DNA of 64,000 nt from CAZFDT01 sp964518335 (GTDB taxonomy: Bacteria > Planctomycetota > Phycisphaerae > Phycisphaerales > Phycisphaeraceae): positions 1 through 64,000 of the forward strand of contig CAZFDT010000021.1 in assembly GCA_964518335.1 (NCBI GenBank), given 5' to 3'. Each line of letters starts with the position of its first letter. Position 1 is the stretch's first letter. Under the pieces are notes generated by a model that made no database searches, was not told the origin of the DNA, and saw only the letters and a program-made list of their open reading frames with translations. The position numbers were made by a program, and so were the translations under genes. This document shows, in pieces, positions 53,563 through 61,845 of the stretch.

Positions 53563-53595
53563 TTGACGTTAATCACGCGACGCAATACTATTGCG
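53563..53595 (+). promoter_or_regulatory. higBA promoter with overlapping operator
   Basis: TTGACG (53563-53568), a 17-base spacer and TACTAT (53586-53591). A perfect inverted repeat CGCAATA-C-TATTGCG (53581-53595) covers the -10, as expected for autorepression by HigA. The predicted transcript begins within a few bases of the higB start codon, so the mRNA would be leaderless or nearly so. Confidence 0.7.
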
Positions 53596-53598
53596 GAC

Positions 53599-53877
53599 GT
53601 GATCGTGTCGTTCAAGTGCGCGGACACCAAGGCGCTGGCGAGCGGTCGTCGTGTGGGGCGGTTCGCGAACATCGAGTCCCCCGCGCGGCGGAAGCTGAGG
53701 CAGTTGCAGATCGCCGGGCGACTGGACGACTTACGCGTGCCGCCGGGCAATCGTCTCGAAGCGCTCAAGGGCGATCGGGCGGGACAGCACAGCATCCGGG
53801 TGAACGATCAGTTCCGTGTCTGCTTTCGCTGGACGGCGGCGGGCGCGTCGGACGTGGAGATCGTGGACTACCACTGA
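53599..53877 (+). CDS. higB: HigB-like toxin (RelE superfamily)
   Basis: 92 residues starting at GTG 53599. VSFKCADTKALASGRRV, RKLRQLQIAGRLDDLRVPPG, and RLEALKGDRAGQHSIRVNDQFRV with CFRW...VEIVDYH match HigB toxins, ribosome-dependent mRNA endonucleases. The family's C-terminal VDYH is intact. No ribosome-binding site is seen because the transcript probably starts at the start codon. The antitoxin gene follows after 12 bases, in the toxin-first order typical of higBA. Confidence 0.88.
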   Translation: MIVSFKCADTKALASGRRVGRFANIESPARRKLRQLQIAGRLDDLRVPPGNRLEALKGDRAGQHSIRVNDQFRVCFRWTAAGASDVEIVDYH

Positions 53878-53889
53878 AGGGAGCACCAG

Positions 53890-54225
53890 ATGGCCAAGCT
53901 CAAGCCGGTGACGCCGGGCGAACTGTTGCGCGAGGAATTCCTCGAGCCGCTGGGGATCACGCGGTATCGGCTGGCGAAGGAGATCGGCGTGCCCGCGCAG
54001 CGGATCGGGGAGATCGTGACGGGCAAGCGGGCGATCACGGCGGACACGGACCTGCGGCTGTGCAGGTTTTTCGGGTTGTCGGACGGGTACTGGCTGCGGG
54101 CACAGGCGGCGCACGACAGCGAGGTCGCGGCCGGGGCGCTGGCCGCGACGCTGGCGAAGATCAAGCCGTGGCGTTCTCACCATGGCCGCGAGCCGGCACG
54201 GTCGCGGTCAGGCCGCGCCGCCTAG
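53890..54225 (+). CDS. higA: HigA-like antitoxin (XRE family)
   Basis: 111 residues. KPVTPGELLREEFLEPLGITRYRLAKEIG opens the HigA-type helix-turn-helix; VPAQRIGEIVTGKRAITADTDLRL and FFGLSDGYWLRAQAAHDSEV complete it. It neutralises HigB and should bind the palindrome at 53581-53595. ATG 53890 follows GAAGGGAG. The last 20 residues are basic and Arg-rich (HHGREPARSRSGRAA), an unusual extension. Confidence 0.9.
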   Translation: MAKLKPVTPGELLREEFLEPLGITRYRLAKEIGVPAQRIGEIVTGKRAITADTDLRLCRFFGLSDGYWLRAQAAHDSEVAAGALAATLAKIKPWRSHHGREPARSRSGRAA

Positions 54226-54257
54226 CCGTGGCGCGAGGCAAGCGTCGTCCGAGACGA

Positions 54258-55877
54258 TCAACCGTTCCACTGCAGCACCTGCCCGGCGTCGAGCATGAGC
54301 TTTCGCAGGGCGTCGTAGGGCACGGCCTGCATCGCCACGTTGCGGTCGATGGCGATCGACGCCGCCAGCGCCGCCGACTCGCCCAGCACCATGAACACGG
54401 GCTCCATGCGGGCGCTGCCGTAGGCGATGTGGGACGCCGAGAAGCAGACGGGGACGATGAGGTTCTCGCACTCGCCGCGGCGGGGGACGAGGCACTTGTA
54501 GCTGATGCCGTAGGGGTCGGTGGGCGGGACCTGCACGTCGCCGTCGTTGAGCGTCCACGCCTGGCCGTCGCGGATCGTGACGAACCGGCTGCAGTTGTGC
54601 GAGTCCATGTTGTAGCTGCCCAGGCCCACGGGGTCGTCGGCCCGGCGCACGGCCTTGCAGTCGTGCTCGGTGACGACGGCGTCGGCGACCATCCGCCGCG
54701 CCTCGCGCACGTAGAGCTGGTGAGGCCAGTGCCCGGTATCCTTGAACTCGTCGCGGGGCAGGCCCCAGTGGGCGTAGGCCCGGCGGTAGCGGTCGGGGAT
54801 GTCGCTGCAGTTGGCCATGTGGTAGTAGTAGCCCTTCTGCCAGCGGACATGGGCCTGGAACAGCTCCTCGCGCCGCTCGTAACACGCATCGGGCCAGTCG
54901 TGATTGGCCCCGATGTAGTCGCTGGACACCGGGCCGTGGTTGTTGGTGTCGGTCTTCCAGCACCCGCCCGGCGTTTTGTTGGGGAACACGTCGAACTTGG
55001 CGGGCACGGGCACGCCCACGAGGTAGTGCGGCTTGTCCCAGACCTGCTCGTTGTATTTGTCCTTGTCGCCGTTGAACCAGCGCGTGGCCAGCTCGTAGCT
55101 GCGCGGGTCATAATCTTCCGGGGGTTCCCAGTCGATCTTGAGGGCCGGGTCGTCGGTCATGCACATGCGGAAGTTGTAGGCCTGCACGCGCTTGTCGCCC
55201 TGGCCGATCATCGTGGTGCGATCCTCAGCATCGACGAAGGCAAGCAGTCCCGACTCGGGCTTGCCGGGCACGACGTACGGATCGACGCGGTGGCTGAACT
55301 GGTGCTTGTTGTCCACCTGGATGCCGTTGAGCGTTTCACCGTACTGGCTGTTGGCCTCGCGGCCGACGGTGTAAGTGACGCCGGCTTTGGCGAGCAGGTC
55401 GCCCTCGTAGGTCGCATCGACGAACACCTTCGCCTTGACGCGCAGTCCGCCGAGCATGCGCACCTCGGCGATGCGCCGCCCGCTCATCGTCACGGTGTCA
55501 AGGTACTGGCGGTGGACCACTGCAACGCCCGCCTCCTTCACCATGGCCTCGAAGATCGCCTCGGCGACGTGCGGCTCGAAGTTCCACTCCGCCTCCTTGC
55601 CATAGTGCGCCCCCACGCGCTGATAGAACCGCAGCGACAGCCCGCCGATGGCCTGCTTGCGACCGAAGTCGGTCCACCCCAGCCCGCCGCTGCTCATGCC
55701 CCCCAGGTGATTGCCGGGGTTGAGGATCACCGCGCGCTGGCCCCGCCCCCCGGAAGTAGCCGCCGTCACCGCCGCGACGACGCCGGCTGCGGTCCCGCCA
55801 TACACGCACACGTCGGCGTCGATCAGCCGGTCGGTTTCCTCGATCCACTCCGGTCGAAAGTAATGCGGGGCGCTCAT
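54258..55877 (-). CDS. FAD-dependent oxidoreductase (FAD_oxidored family)
   Basis: 539 residues. The dinucleotide motif ADVCVYGGTAAGVVAAVTAA, NPGNHLGGMSSGGLGWTDFG and FVDATYEGDLLAKAG are hallmarks of the FAD_oxidored (PF12831-type) family that is abundant in planctomycetes. Typical blocks later include YGISYKCLVPRRGECENL and FMVLGESAALAASIAID. There is no signal peptide. Substrates are unknown; homologues are often linked with carbohydrate catabolism. Start ATG 55877 was selected over a longer frame because the flavin motif follows at normal distance and upstream sequence is a REP-like repeat. Confidence 0.87.
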   Translation of the reverse strand: MSAPHYFRPEWIEETDRLIDADVCVYGGTAAGVVAAVTAATSGGRGQRAVILNPGNHLGGMSSGGLGWTDFGRKQAIGGLSLRFYQRVGAHYGKEAEWNFEPHVAEAIFEAMVKEAGVAVVHRQYLDTVTMSGRRIAEVRMLGGLRVKAKVFVDATYEGDLLAKAGVTYTVGREANSQYGETLNGIQVDNKHQFSHRVDPYVVPGKPESGLLAFVDAEDRTTMIGQGDKRVQAYNFRMCMTDDPALKIDWEPPEDYDPRSYELATRWFNGDKDKYNEQVWDKPHYLVGVPVPAKFDVFPNKTPGGCWKTDTNNHGPVSSDYIGANHDWPDACYERREELFQAHVRWQKGYYYHMANCSDIPDRYRRAYAHWGLPRDEFKDTGHWPHQLYVREARRMVADAVVTEHDCKAVRRADDPVGLGSYNMDSHNCSRFVTIRDGQAWTLNDGDVQVPPTDPYGISYKCLVPRRGECENLIVPVCFSASHIAYGSARMEPVFMVLGESAALAASIAIDRNVAMQAVPYDALRKLMLDAGQVLQWNG

Positions 55878-55915
55878 CGTGCAGCTCCAAAAGGGGGGCC
55901 GCACAGTGTACCGGC

Positions 55916-55957
55916 GATCCGGGGCTTCGGCCCCGAGCGGCCTCAGCCCGCGGCTTG
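55916..55957 (-). repeat. REP-like palindrome D
   Basis: On the minus strand it reads CAAGCCGCGGGCTGAGGC...CCGAAGCCCCGGATC, the same as elements at 21745 and 63145. It is located upstream of the FAD oxidoreductase gene. Confidence 0.75.
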
Positions 55958-55964
55958 GCGCGGC

Positions 55965-56001
55965 AAAAAGGCCCTGTGCGTTCAGGGTCGCACAGGGCCT
56001 T
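55965..56001 (-). terminator. Rho-independent terminator of glyS
   Basis: Perfect 13-bp arms AAGGCCCTGTGCG (55968-55980) and CGCACAGGGCCTT (55989-56001), followed on the minus strand by a run of T. It lies 144 bases beyond the glyS stop. Confidence 0.85.
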
Positions 56002-56144
56002 CAAGGAGACAACGCCGCGTAGGGGAGACATTCCCTCGCCTCCATCTCATCATTAGCACGCATTTGCCGCGCGGCCACTGCAATCCGCCGGCGCACGAAA
56101 AATTCCCGCCCCCGCTAACGTCTGTAACGTCTGCGAACAACGGG

Positions 56145-57872
56145 CTATCTGATCTTCTCAGCCAGGAACGCCCCGACCTGGTCCAGCGCGATCCGCTCCT
56201 GCTGCTGCGTGTCGCGGTGGCGGACGGTGACGGTCCCCCCGCCCCCGGACAGGGTCTCGCCGTCGATGGTGAAGCAGAAGGGCGTGCCCACCTCGTCCAT
56301 GCGGGCGTAGCGCTTGCCGATCGATTGCTTCACGTCGAACTCGATCGAGTATTTCTTGCGAAGCTCCATGTAGAGCTTCTCGCCGATCTCCGGCATGCCG
56401 TCCTTGTTGACCAGCGGGAAGACGCCGGCCTTGATCGGGGCCATGCGCGGGTGGAACGCCATATAGACCTTCGACGGCCGCGACTCGTCAGGCGTGTAGG
56501 CCTCGCAGATCAGGGCAAGCGTGCCGCGATCGGCCCCGGCCGACGGCTCGATCACGTGCGGGAAATACTTGCACCGCCTGGCGATCTCGTCCTTGGCCAC
56601 GCCTTCGTTCTGCAGCTTCACCTGCAGGTCCTGGTCGAAGTACATCAGCTTGTCGCCCAGCCCCGAGTGCTGCGCGTGCTGCCGCAGGTCGAAGTCCGTG
56701 CGATGCGCCACGCCTTCGAGTTCGCCGAAGCCCGGCGACGTGAACGGGAAGCGATACTCGATATCGCTCGTGCCCGCCCCTTCCTTGGCGTAGTGGGCCA
56801 GCTCGTCCTTGTCATGCTCACGCAACTGGAGGTTTTCGCCGGCTAAGCCAATCGACTTCCACCACGCGAACCGTGCGTCACGCCAGTACGCGTACCACTC
56901 CTTCGCCGAGTCGGGATGGATGAAGAACTCGATCTCCATCTGTTCAAACTCGCGCGAGCGAAACGTGAAGTTCCGCGGCGTGACTTCGTTGCGGAAGGCC
57001 TTGCCGACTTGGGCGATGCCGAAGGGAACTTTTACCCGCGACGTGTCCACGACATTGCGGAAGTTGCAGAAGATTCCTTGCGCGGTCTCGGGACGTAGAA
57101 ACGCTTTTGAATCCTCGTCTTGAACCGCACCCACGTAAGTGATGAACATCAAGTTAAATTGGCGAGGCGAGGTCAAGGCACCCGTTTTTCCAGTGTAGGG
57201 CGAAGGGATACGCTCCGGCATTTCATCCAGCATTCCCCTATCGAGAGGTCGAACTTCTGCCTCAAAGGTGTCTCTGAGGGTCACCGAGACCAGAGCTGTG
57301 TTTTCAACAGAATCGATTGAAAGAACGCTAATCTCACGAATTCCAAGGACCTTCTGTAGCTTTCGATCTTCGACCAATAGCGATGCAGCTTCGGAGCCGT
57401 TAGAGGAGATCACCGTTGCCACAGGGAGCGATCGGGGATCGGCCATGGCTCTGCGGGCCGCGATCGCTTCCTCGGCGCTTGTGAATGACTGGCCTCTAAA
57501 GACGCCCATCAGATGATCCGCGCGAAAACGCTGCTTCGTCTCCTTGTCGTCAACCATTGGATCGTTGAACCCAGCAGCATGTCCGCTTGCCACCCACACC
57601 TTCGGGTTCATGATGATGGTGCAATCCACGCCGACCATGTCGATGACGGATCGGTTGGGGCCGACGGGTGGGCACTTGACGATGTCCTGCCACCAGGCTT
57701 CCTTGAGGTTTCGCTTCAGCTCGACGCCCATGGGGCCGTAGTCCCAGAAGCCGTTGATGCCGCCGTAGATTTCGGAGGACTGGAAGATGAAGCCGCGGCG
57801 GCGGCAGAGGGCGACGATGTCGTCCATCTTCTTGGTGGCTGGCGTAGCGGATGCGGGGGCGGGATCGCTCAT
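56145..57872 (-). CDS. glyS: Glycyl-tRNA synthetase, class II single-chain type
   Basis: 575 residues of the homodimeric (eukaryote/archaea-like) type. SSEIYGGINGFWDYGPMGVELKRN, ASGHAAGFNDPMVDDK, LRPETAQGIFCNFRNV, motif 2 QVGKAFRNEVTPRNFTFRSREFEQMEIE and VIEPSAGADRG are intact, with the C-terminal anticodon-binding domain ending in HRDTQQQERIALDQV. About residues 115-245 form an insertion whose DNA (about 57100-57530) is clearly less GC-rich than its surroundings and whose protein (EDRKLQKVLGIREISVLSID) is not conserved in the family as I remember it. Terminator at 55965. Confidence 0.95.
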   Translation of the reverse strand: MSDPAPASATPATKKMDDIVALCRRRGFIFQSSEIYGGINGFWDYGPMGVELKRNLKEAWWQDIVKCPPVGPNRSVIDMVGVDCTIIMNPKVWVASGHAAGFNDPMVDDKETKQRFRADHLMGVFRGQSFTSAEEAIAARRAMADPRSLPVATVISSNGSEAASLLVEDRKLQKVLGIREISVLSIDSVENTALVSVTLRDTFEAEVRPLDRGMLDEMPERIPSPYTGKTGALTSPRQFNLMFITYVGAVQDEDSKAFLRPETAQGIFCNFRNVVDTSRVKVPFGIAQVGKAFRNEVTPRNFTFRSREFEQMEIEFFIHPDSAKEWYAYWRDARFAWWKSIGLAGENLQLREHDKDELAHYAKEGAGTSDIEYRFPFTSPGFGELEGVAHRTDFDLRQHAQHSGLGDKLMYFDQDLQVKLQNEGVAKDEIARRCKYFPHVIEPSAGADRGTLALICEAYTPDESRPSKVYMAFHPRMAPIKAGVFPLVNKDGMPEIGEKLYMELRKKYSIEFDVKQSIGKRYARMDEVGTPFCFTIDGETLSGGGGTVTVRHRDTQQQERIALDQVGAFLAEKIR

Positions 57873-57937
57873 GGTGAACCTCGGTGAATCGAGCCGGGCA
57901 TGGTAGCAGATGGTCCTGTCCGCTGAGGCGTTGGGGG

Positions 57938-57966
57938 TTGAAGTGAACCGTACAATATGCTAACAT
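57938..57966 (+). promoter_or_regulatory. Sigma-70 type promoter facing gene-free DNA
   Basis: TTGAAG (57938-57943), a 17-base spacer and TAACAT (57961-57966), with TGCTAACATATA at 57958-57969 identical to that at 16953-16964. It faces a 140-base gap antisense to both neighbours, containing a strong GC hairpin near 58000-58030; candidate small RNA. Confidence 0.5.
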
Positions 57967-58103
57967 ATAGCGCGATGTCGCGCTCGCCGACCATCCCCGC
58001 CGCCGCGGCGCCGCCTCCAGGGGCGGCGGGCGTCGCCGTTCGGGTACAGCGGATGAAGTGCGGATGCTTTTGTGCGCACGCCCCACTGGGCATGGCCGGG
58101 CGG

Positions 58104-58931
58104 TCAGGGCCAGGCGGTGGCGCCGCTGGCGATGAAATGCACGGGCGTGCCCGGCAGGCCGGCGGCGAGCAGCGCGGCCTGGCGGCGGATCGCCGGCTCC
58201 TCGCTGCGGCTGTGCAGCGTCTCGATCACCGGCAGGCCCATCTCCAGCGCGGCGATGGCGATGAACTCCCACATCTCACCGACGATCAGCGCCTGGGCCC
58301 CCAAGTCGCGGGCGGCCTGCGGCATCTGGTGCTGGTTGCCCCCGAACCCGCCGATGAGAAACGCAAACCGCTGGATGAGCGCGTCGCGCCGGCCGAAGAT
58401 GCGCGGCGACCAGCCCAGCCCCAGCCCGCGCCGGGCGTACTCGGCCAGGTCCGTGGTCAGCATCGCCATCGGCAGCTCGTGGACCTTGAAGAACTTCTGA
58501 CGCCCGACCACGCGCAGCTCGCCCAGGCCCAGGGCCGCCACCGCCTGGTCGGGCACGCCGTCGCCGTCGAGGGCGTCCCACGACGAGTGAATGCGATAGA
58601 TCGCCAGCCCGTGGCGCTCGATCCGCTCGCGGCGTCGGCGGTTGGCGTCGAGGACGCCGGCGTCGGCGGGGCCGCTGTACCACGGGCTGCGATGCACGGC
58701 ATAGAACGGCGACTCGTGAACCACCAGCAGGTCGCAGCCCAGCTCGACGGCACGATCGAGGCTGGGCGTCTGCACGTTCCAGAGGCACGCCACGCCGCGC
58801 ACCGGCCGATCGGGCTCGCCCACGAGCAGGCCCTGCTCGTCGCCGGGGATGCCGCTATCGAGCGGCGCGATCGACTCGATGAGGGCGATCACGTCACGGA
58901 CACTGTGGCGGGGCGGGGCGGCATCGGACAT
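58104..58931 (-). CDS. Nif3-like dinuclear metal-centre protein
   Basis: 275 residues. ALIESIAPLDSGIPGDEQGLLVGEP, VRGVACLWNVQTPSLDRAVELGCDLLVVHESPF, RIHSSWDALDGDGVPDQAVAALGLG and LIVGEMWEFIAIAALEMGLPVIETLHSRSE follow the Nif3/YbgI pattern. The first metal site, normally HHP, reads HES, and the C-terminal His and Glu ligands are kept, so the metal centre may be altered. Function of the family is unsettled (GTP cyclohydrolase-like or metal storage roles have been proposed). Start at 58931. Confidence 0.85.
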   Translation of the reverse strand: MSDAAPPRHSVRDVIALIESIAPLDSGIPGDEQGLLVGEPDRPVRGVACLWNVQTPSLDRAVELGCDLLVVHESPFYAVHRSPWYSGPADAGVLDANRRRRERIERHGLAIYRIHSSWDALDGDGVPDQAVAALGLGELRVVGRQKFFKVHELPMAMLTTDLAEYARRGLGLGWSPRIFGRRDALIQRFAFLIGGFGGNQHQMPQAARDLGAQALIVGEMWEFIAIAALEMGLPVIETLHSRSEEPAIRRQAALLAAGLPGTPVHFIASGATAWP

Positions 58932-59042
58932 GATGGTGCAGCATATCAGGCCCCATGGGTGCGGCCCGATCCGACCGTTGTAACACCCGGGCCGGGGGCG
59001 GGTAGTGTTGGTCGGCAGACCTACCTGCCCTGGAGACTCACC

Positions 59043-59987
59043 ATGCAGATGCGAACGAATCGATGGCTGGCGACGGCGATGGGCGCAGCGACGGTGCTGG
59101 CGATGACGGCGTGGAGCACGGCCGACCCGATCGACGCCCGCCACCTGGCGCCGGACGCACGCTGGTACGTCCACGTGGACGTGGCGAAGATGGTCGCCTC
59201 GCCGCTGGGCAAGGCCATGCGCGAGGACTGGGCCGCCCGCGACGACAGCCGCCAGCAGCTCGCCCGCATCCGGCTGATCACCGGCATGGACCCGTGGACC
59301 GATCTCAAGGGCGTGACGATCTACGGCCCCAGCGGCGACCAGACCGAGGCCGTTGCAGTGATCCACGCCACCGCCGATCCCAACGTGATTGAAAACTCCG
59401 TGTCGCTGGCGCAGGACTACGGTGTCATCGACCACGGCGCGCGCAAAATCCACACCTGGACGCCCGACGACGGCCAGCACGACACCATGGCGCTGTGCGT
59501 GTTGAACGCCAGCACCTACGTCCTGGGCGTCAGCTCGGACCGTGTAGCGGCGGCGGTGGACGCGATCGACCGGGCCGCGGCGCCCAACGCAACCGTGTCG
59601 GCCCTCGTCGAGCAGGTCCCCGCCGACCGCTGGCTGGAGATGGCGGTCATCGACGTGCATACGCTTCCCCGGGTACAGGAGCGCAACGAGTGGATGCAGA
59701 ACCTGCGGCAACTGCGCATGAGCCTGGGCGCCGACGACAAGACCGCGATGGTCACGCTCAGCGGGACGATGGCCGACGCCTCGACCGCGCAGCAGGCCAA
59801 GGCGATGCTCGACGGGTTCCGCGCCATGGCCGAGCTGCGCGTGGGCGAGTTCAACCCCGAGATCGTGCCGCTGCTGGCGGGGCTCAACGTGCAGGCCGAG
59901 GGCGACCGGGTGTGGATCGACTTCGCCTGCCCGGTGCAGACGCTCATCGACATGGCCCGCGAGCATCGGGCCAAGAACGACCTGTGA
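59043..59987 (+). CDS. Exported protein of unknown function
   Basis: 314 residues. Signal peptide MQMRTNRWLATAMGAATVLA...STA. The mature part reads DARHLAPDARWYVHVDVAKMVASPLGKAM, LKGVTIYGPSG, VEQVPADRWLEMAVID and KAMLDGFRAMAELRVGEF. It has the look of planctomycete DUF3352-like periplasmic proteins, but I cannot assign a family. RBS TGGAG at 59030-59034. The ECF sigma gene follows after 42 bases. Confidence 0.75.
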   Translation: MQMRTNRWLATAMGAATVLAMTAWSTADPIDARHLAPDARWYVHVDVAKMVASPLGKAMREDWAARDDSRQQLARIRLITGMDPWTDLKGVTIYGPSGDQTEAVAVIHATADPNVIENSVSLAQDYGVIDHGARKIHTWTPDDGQHDTMALCVLNASTYVLGVSSDRVAAAVDAIDRAAAPNATVSALVEQVPADRWLEMAVIDVHTLPRVQERNEWMQNLRQLRMSLGADDKTAMVTLSGTMADASTAQQAKAMLDGFRAMAELRVGEFNPEIVPLLAGLNVQAEGDRVWIDFACPVQTLIDMAREHRAKNDL

Positions 59988-60029
59988 CGCCAGGCCGCTT
60001 GCGGCTTAGCATGGTGCGGGAGCGACGTA

Positions 60030-60632
60030 TTGCCTGACCCCGCCGTCGAGGATCGCAGCGACGAGCAGCTCGCCGCCGACGCGCAGGCGGGCTGCCGCTC
60101 GTCGTTTGAGACGCTGGTGCGGCGATTTCAGACGCCGCTGCTGGGGTTTCTGATGCAGCGGTGCGGCGGTCGCGCCGACGCCGAGGACCTCGTGCAGGAC
60201 ACGTTCGTCCGCGCCTTCGGCGCACTGCAGCGGTTCGATCCGGGTCGGTCGTTCTCGGCGTGGCTGTACACGATCGCCCACCGCCTGGCGCTGAACCATC
60301 GCCGGGACCGCGCCACGGCCCCGGCGTCGCACGACGGCGTGGACCTCGTGGCAGCTCACTGCAGCGACGCGGCCCGCCTCGTCGCCGACGAGGAATCGCA
60401 CCAGCGCCTGTGGGCCACCGCCCGCGACGTGCTCGACGAGGAGCGGTTCACCATGCTCTGGCTTCGCGTGGTCGAGGATATGGCCCACGCCGACATCGCC
60501 CAGGTGCTGGGGCGATCCAGCGTGTCGGTGCGCGTCGAGCTGCACCGGGCGAGAAAGCAACTGCAGCAGCACCTGACGCAAGCGGCCGATGATCGGCCGG
60601 AGGTCCGCCATGTTCAAACGTCCTTCATCTGA
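60030..60632 (+). CDS. RNA polymerase sigma factor, ECF subfamily
   Basis: 200 residues. Sigma-2: FETLVRRFQTPLLGFLMQRCGGRADAEDLVQDTFVRAF with RSFSAWLYTIAHRLALNHRRD; sigma-4: RFTMLWLRVVEDMAHADIAQVLGRSSVSVRVELHRARKQL. The start is TTG at 60030 with GGAG 8 bases upstream; no in-frame ATG fits the family better. The next gene overlaps it by 23 bases and encodes a membrane protein that is probably its anti-sigma factor. This links a surface signal to transcription. Confidence 0.92.
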   Translation: MPDPAVEDRSDEQLAADAQAGCRSSFETLVRRFQTPLLGFLMQRCGGRADAEDLVQDTFVRAFGALQRFDPGRSFSAWLYTIAHRLALNHRRDRATAPASHDGVDLVAAHCSDAARLVADEESHQRLWATARDVLDEERFTMLWLRVVEDMAHADIAQVLGRSSVSVRVELHRARKQLQQHLTQAADDRPEVRHVQTSFI

Positions 60633-61116
60633 TGATCTGGACGCCGCGCTGCGCCACGAAGCGCAGCGGCGCCGTCCGCCGTTTGACGAGGCGCTGCACC
60701 AGCGCGTGATGGCGAACCTGCCCCGGGCTGTGGCGCCGGCGGCGCGGCAGCCGCGCTGGGCCGTCTGGCCACGCTACGCCTTGGCCGCGACACTGGTCCT
60801 GGCGCTGGGGCTGACGGCGGTGGTCGGCAGCGGGTGGCTGCAGGATCGGGTGCGACAGCGGCAGGCGCGGCGGGAGGCGGTCGCGTCGCTGTCGGTCGTG
60901 CCGGAGCTCGCGGTGCGCACGTCGCCCCTGCGGGCGCTGGGCTCGGCGGGGGTGATGATGCAGGGCCAATGGGCGTGGCTGGATGGTGACGTACGACGGC
61001 AGGCCGCGCTGGTGCGGGGGCATTGGCTGTGGCAGTTCATGTTCGACGCCCCGGTCGCCGGTGCGGCCGAACCGTCCGAGAATAGCCCCGATTTCCACCA
61101 GCCGGCGGGGGTCTGA
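60610..61116 (+). CDS. Probable membrane-anchored anti-sigma factor
   Basis: 168 residues: a cytoplasmic N-terminus (DLDAALRHEAQRRRPPFDEALHQRVMANLP), one transmembrane helix (YALAATLVLALGLTAVVGSGW) and a periplasmic tail ending PSENSPDFHQPAGV. There is no zinc-binding HxxxCxxC motif. ATG 60610 has GGAGG 6 bases upstream and lies inside the sigma-factor gene, so the pair is translationally coupled. The anti-sigma role is inferred from position and topology. Confidence 0.65.
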   Translation: MFKRPSSDDLDAALRHEAQRRRPPFDEALHQRVMANLPRAVAPAARQPRWAVWPRYALAATLVLALGLTAVVGSGWLQDRVRQRQARREAVASLSVVPELAVRTSPLRALGSAGVMMQGQWAWLDGDVRRQAALVRGHWLWQFMFDAPVAGAAEPSENSPDFHQPAGV

Positions 61117-61223
61117 CGTGCGCGTGAAAATCGTCGGCCTCAGGCTCTTCCCTTACCGCCAAACGGGGGTATTCTGAACCAGCGGCCAAGGCGCAGGCCA
61201 CGGCCGCAGGGAAAGGGAAGCGC

Positions 61224-61796
61224 ATGTCCCCGCAGGGACAATCCTCACGCGCCGGCGCGATCGGCCCGCGTCCGCCACGACCGAGCCACCGCCCGCCACA
61301 CAACGACGGGCCGGTGTCACTGCATCGCCCATCGCGCCCGACGCCGACCGGCGCGTCGGGCCTGCGACTGGTCCGCCCGCCTGAGGATGACGCGGCCGCG
61401 CCGCTTCGCCCCGCCCCGCGCGACGACGCCGCGCCGATCATGGACGCCGCCGACCCGCGCTGGGTGCTGGCCATCCGCACCTCGCAATGTCTGCAGGGCG
61501 CGATCCTCGCCCCCGAGCAGCGCGATCGGCTGCTGATCCTCGCCCGCCTGCTGGGCCTGACGCCCTTCGACGCCAACCTGATCATCGCCATCGTGCAGGA
61601 CCAGGCCAGGCGAGGCCACGCCAAGGAGTACTGCGCCGCCGCCGGCCGCAGCCAACTCGCCATGATCCCCCTTCCCGCCAAGGCCCGCCTCAAGGCCGCC
61701 ATGCAGCGCCGCCAGCCCCTGCGCACCGCCGGCCTCGTCGCCATGTTCATCGCCCTCGAACTGGCCCTGCTTGCCTGGTGGCTGTGGATGCGGTGA
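61224..61796 (+). CDS. Hypothetical protein with C-terminal membrane anchor
   Basis: 190 residues. A Pro/Arg-rich, probably disordered first third is followed by the helical ADPRWVLAIRTSQCLQGAILAPEQRDRLLILARLLGLTPFDANLIIAIVQDQARRG and a single hydrophobic helix near the end (GLVAMFIALELALLAWWLW). The middle recalls small helical domains in planctomycete hypotheticals. RBS GGGAAGCGC precedes ATG 61224. Not recognised; likely tail-anchored. Confidence 0.65.
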   Translation: MSPQGQSSRAGAIGPRPPRPSHRPPHNDGPVSLHRPSRPTPTGASGLRLVRPPEDDAAAPLRPAPRDDAAPIMDAADPRWVLAIRTSQCLQGAILAPEQRDRLLILARLLGLTPFDANLIIAIVQDQARRGHAKEYCAAAGRSQLAMIPLPAKARLKAAMQRRQPLRTAGLVAMFIALELALLAWWLWMR

Positions 61797-61845
61797 AATC
61801 TCAAGTCTGAAGCCGGGCGCGGCCATTGATGATGGGGATTCGGGC

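Noticed and set aside
51405..56846. A 1813-codon plus-strand open frame
   Set aside because: It crosses five or more well-supported genes on both strands, has low-complexity Arg/Ala/His-rich translation and no motif. Long antisense frames are expected in DNA with this GC content.
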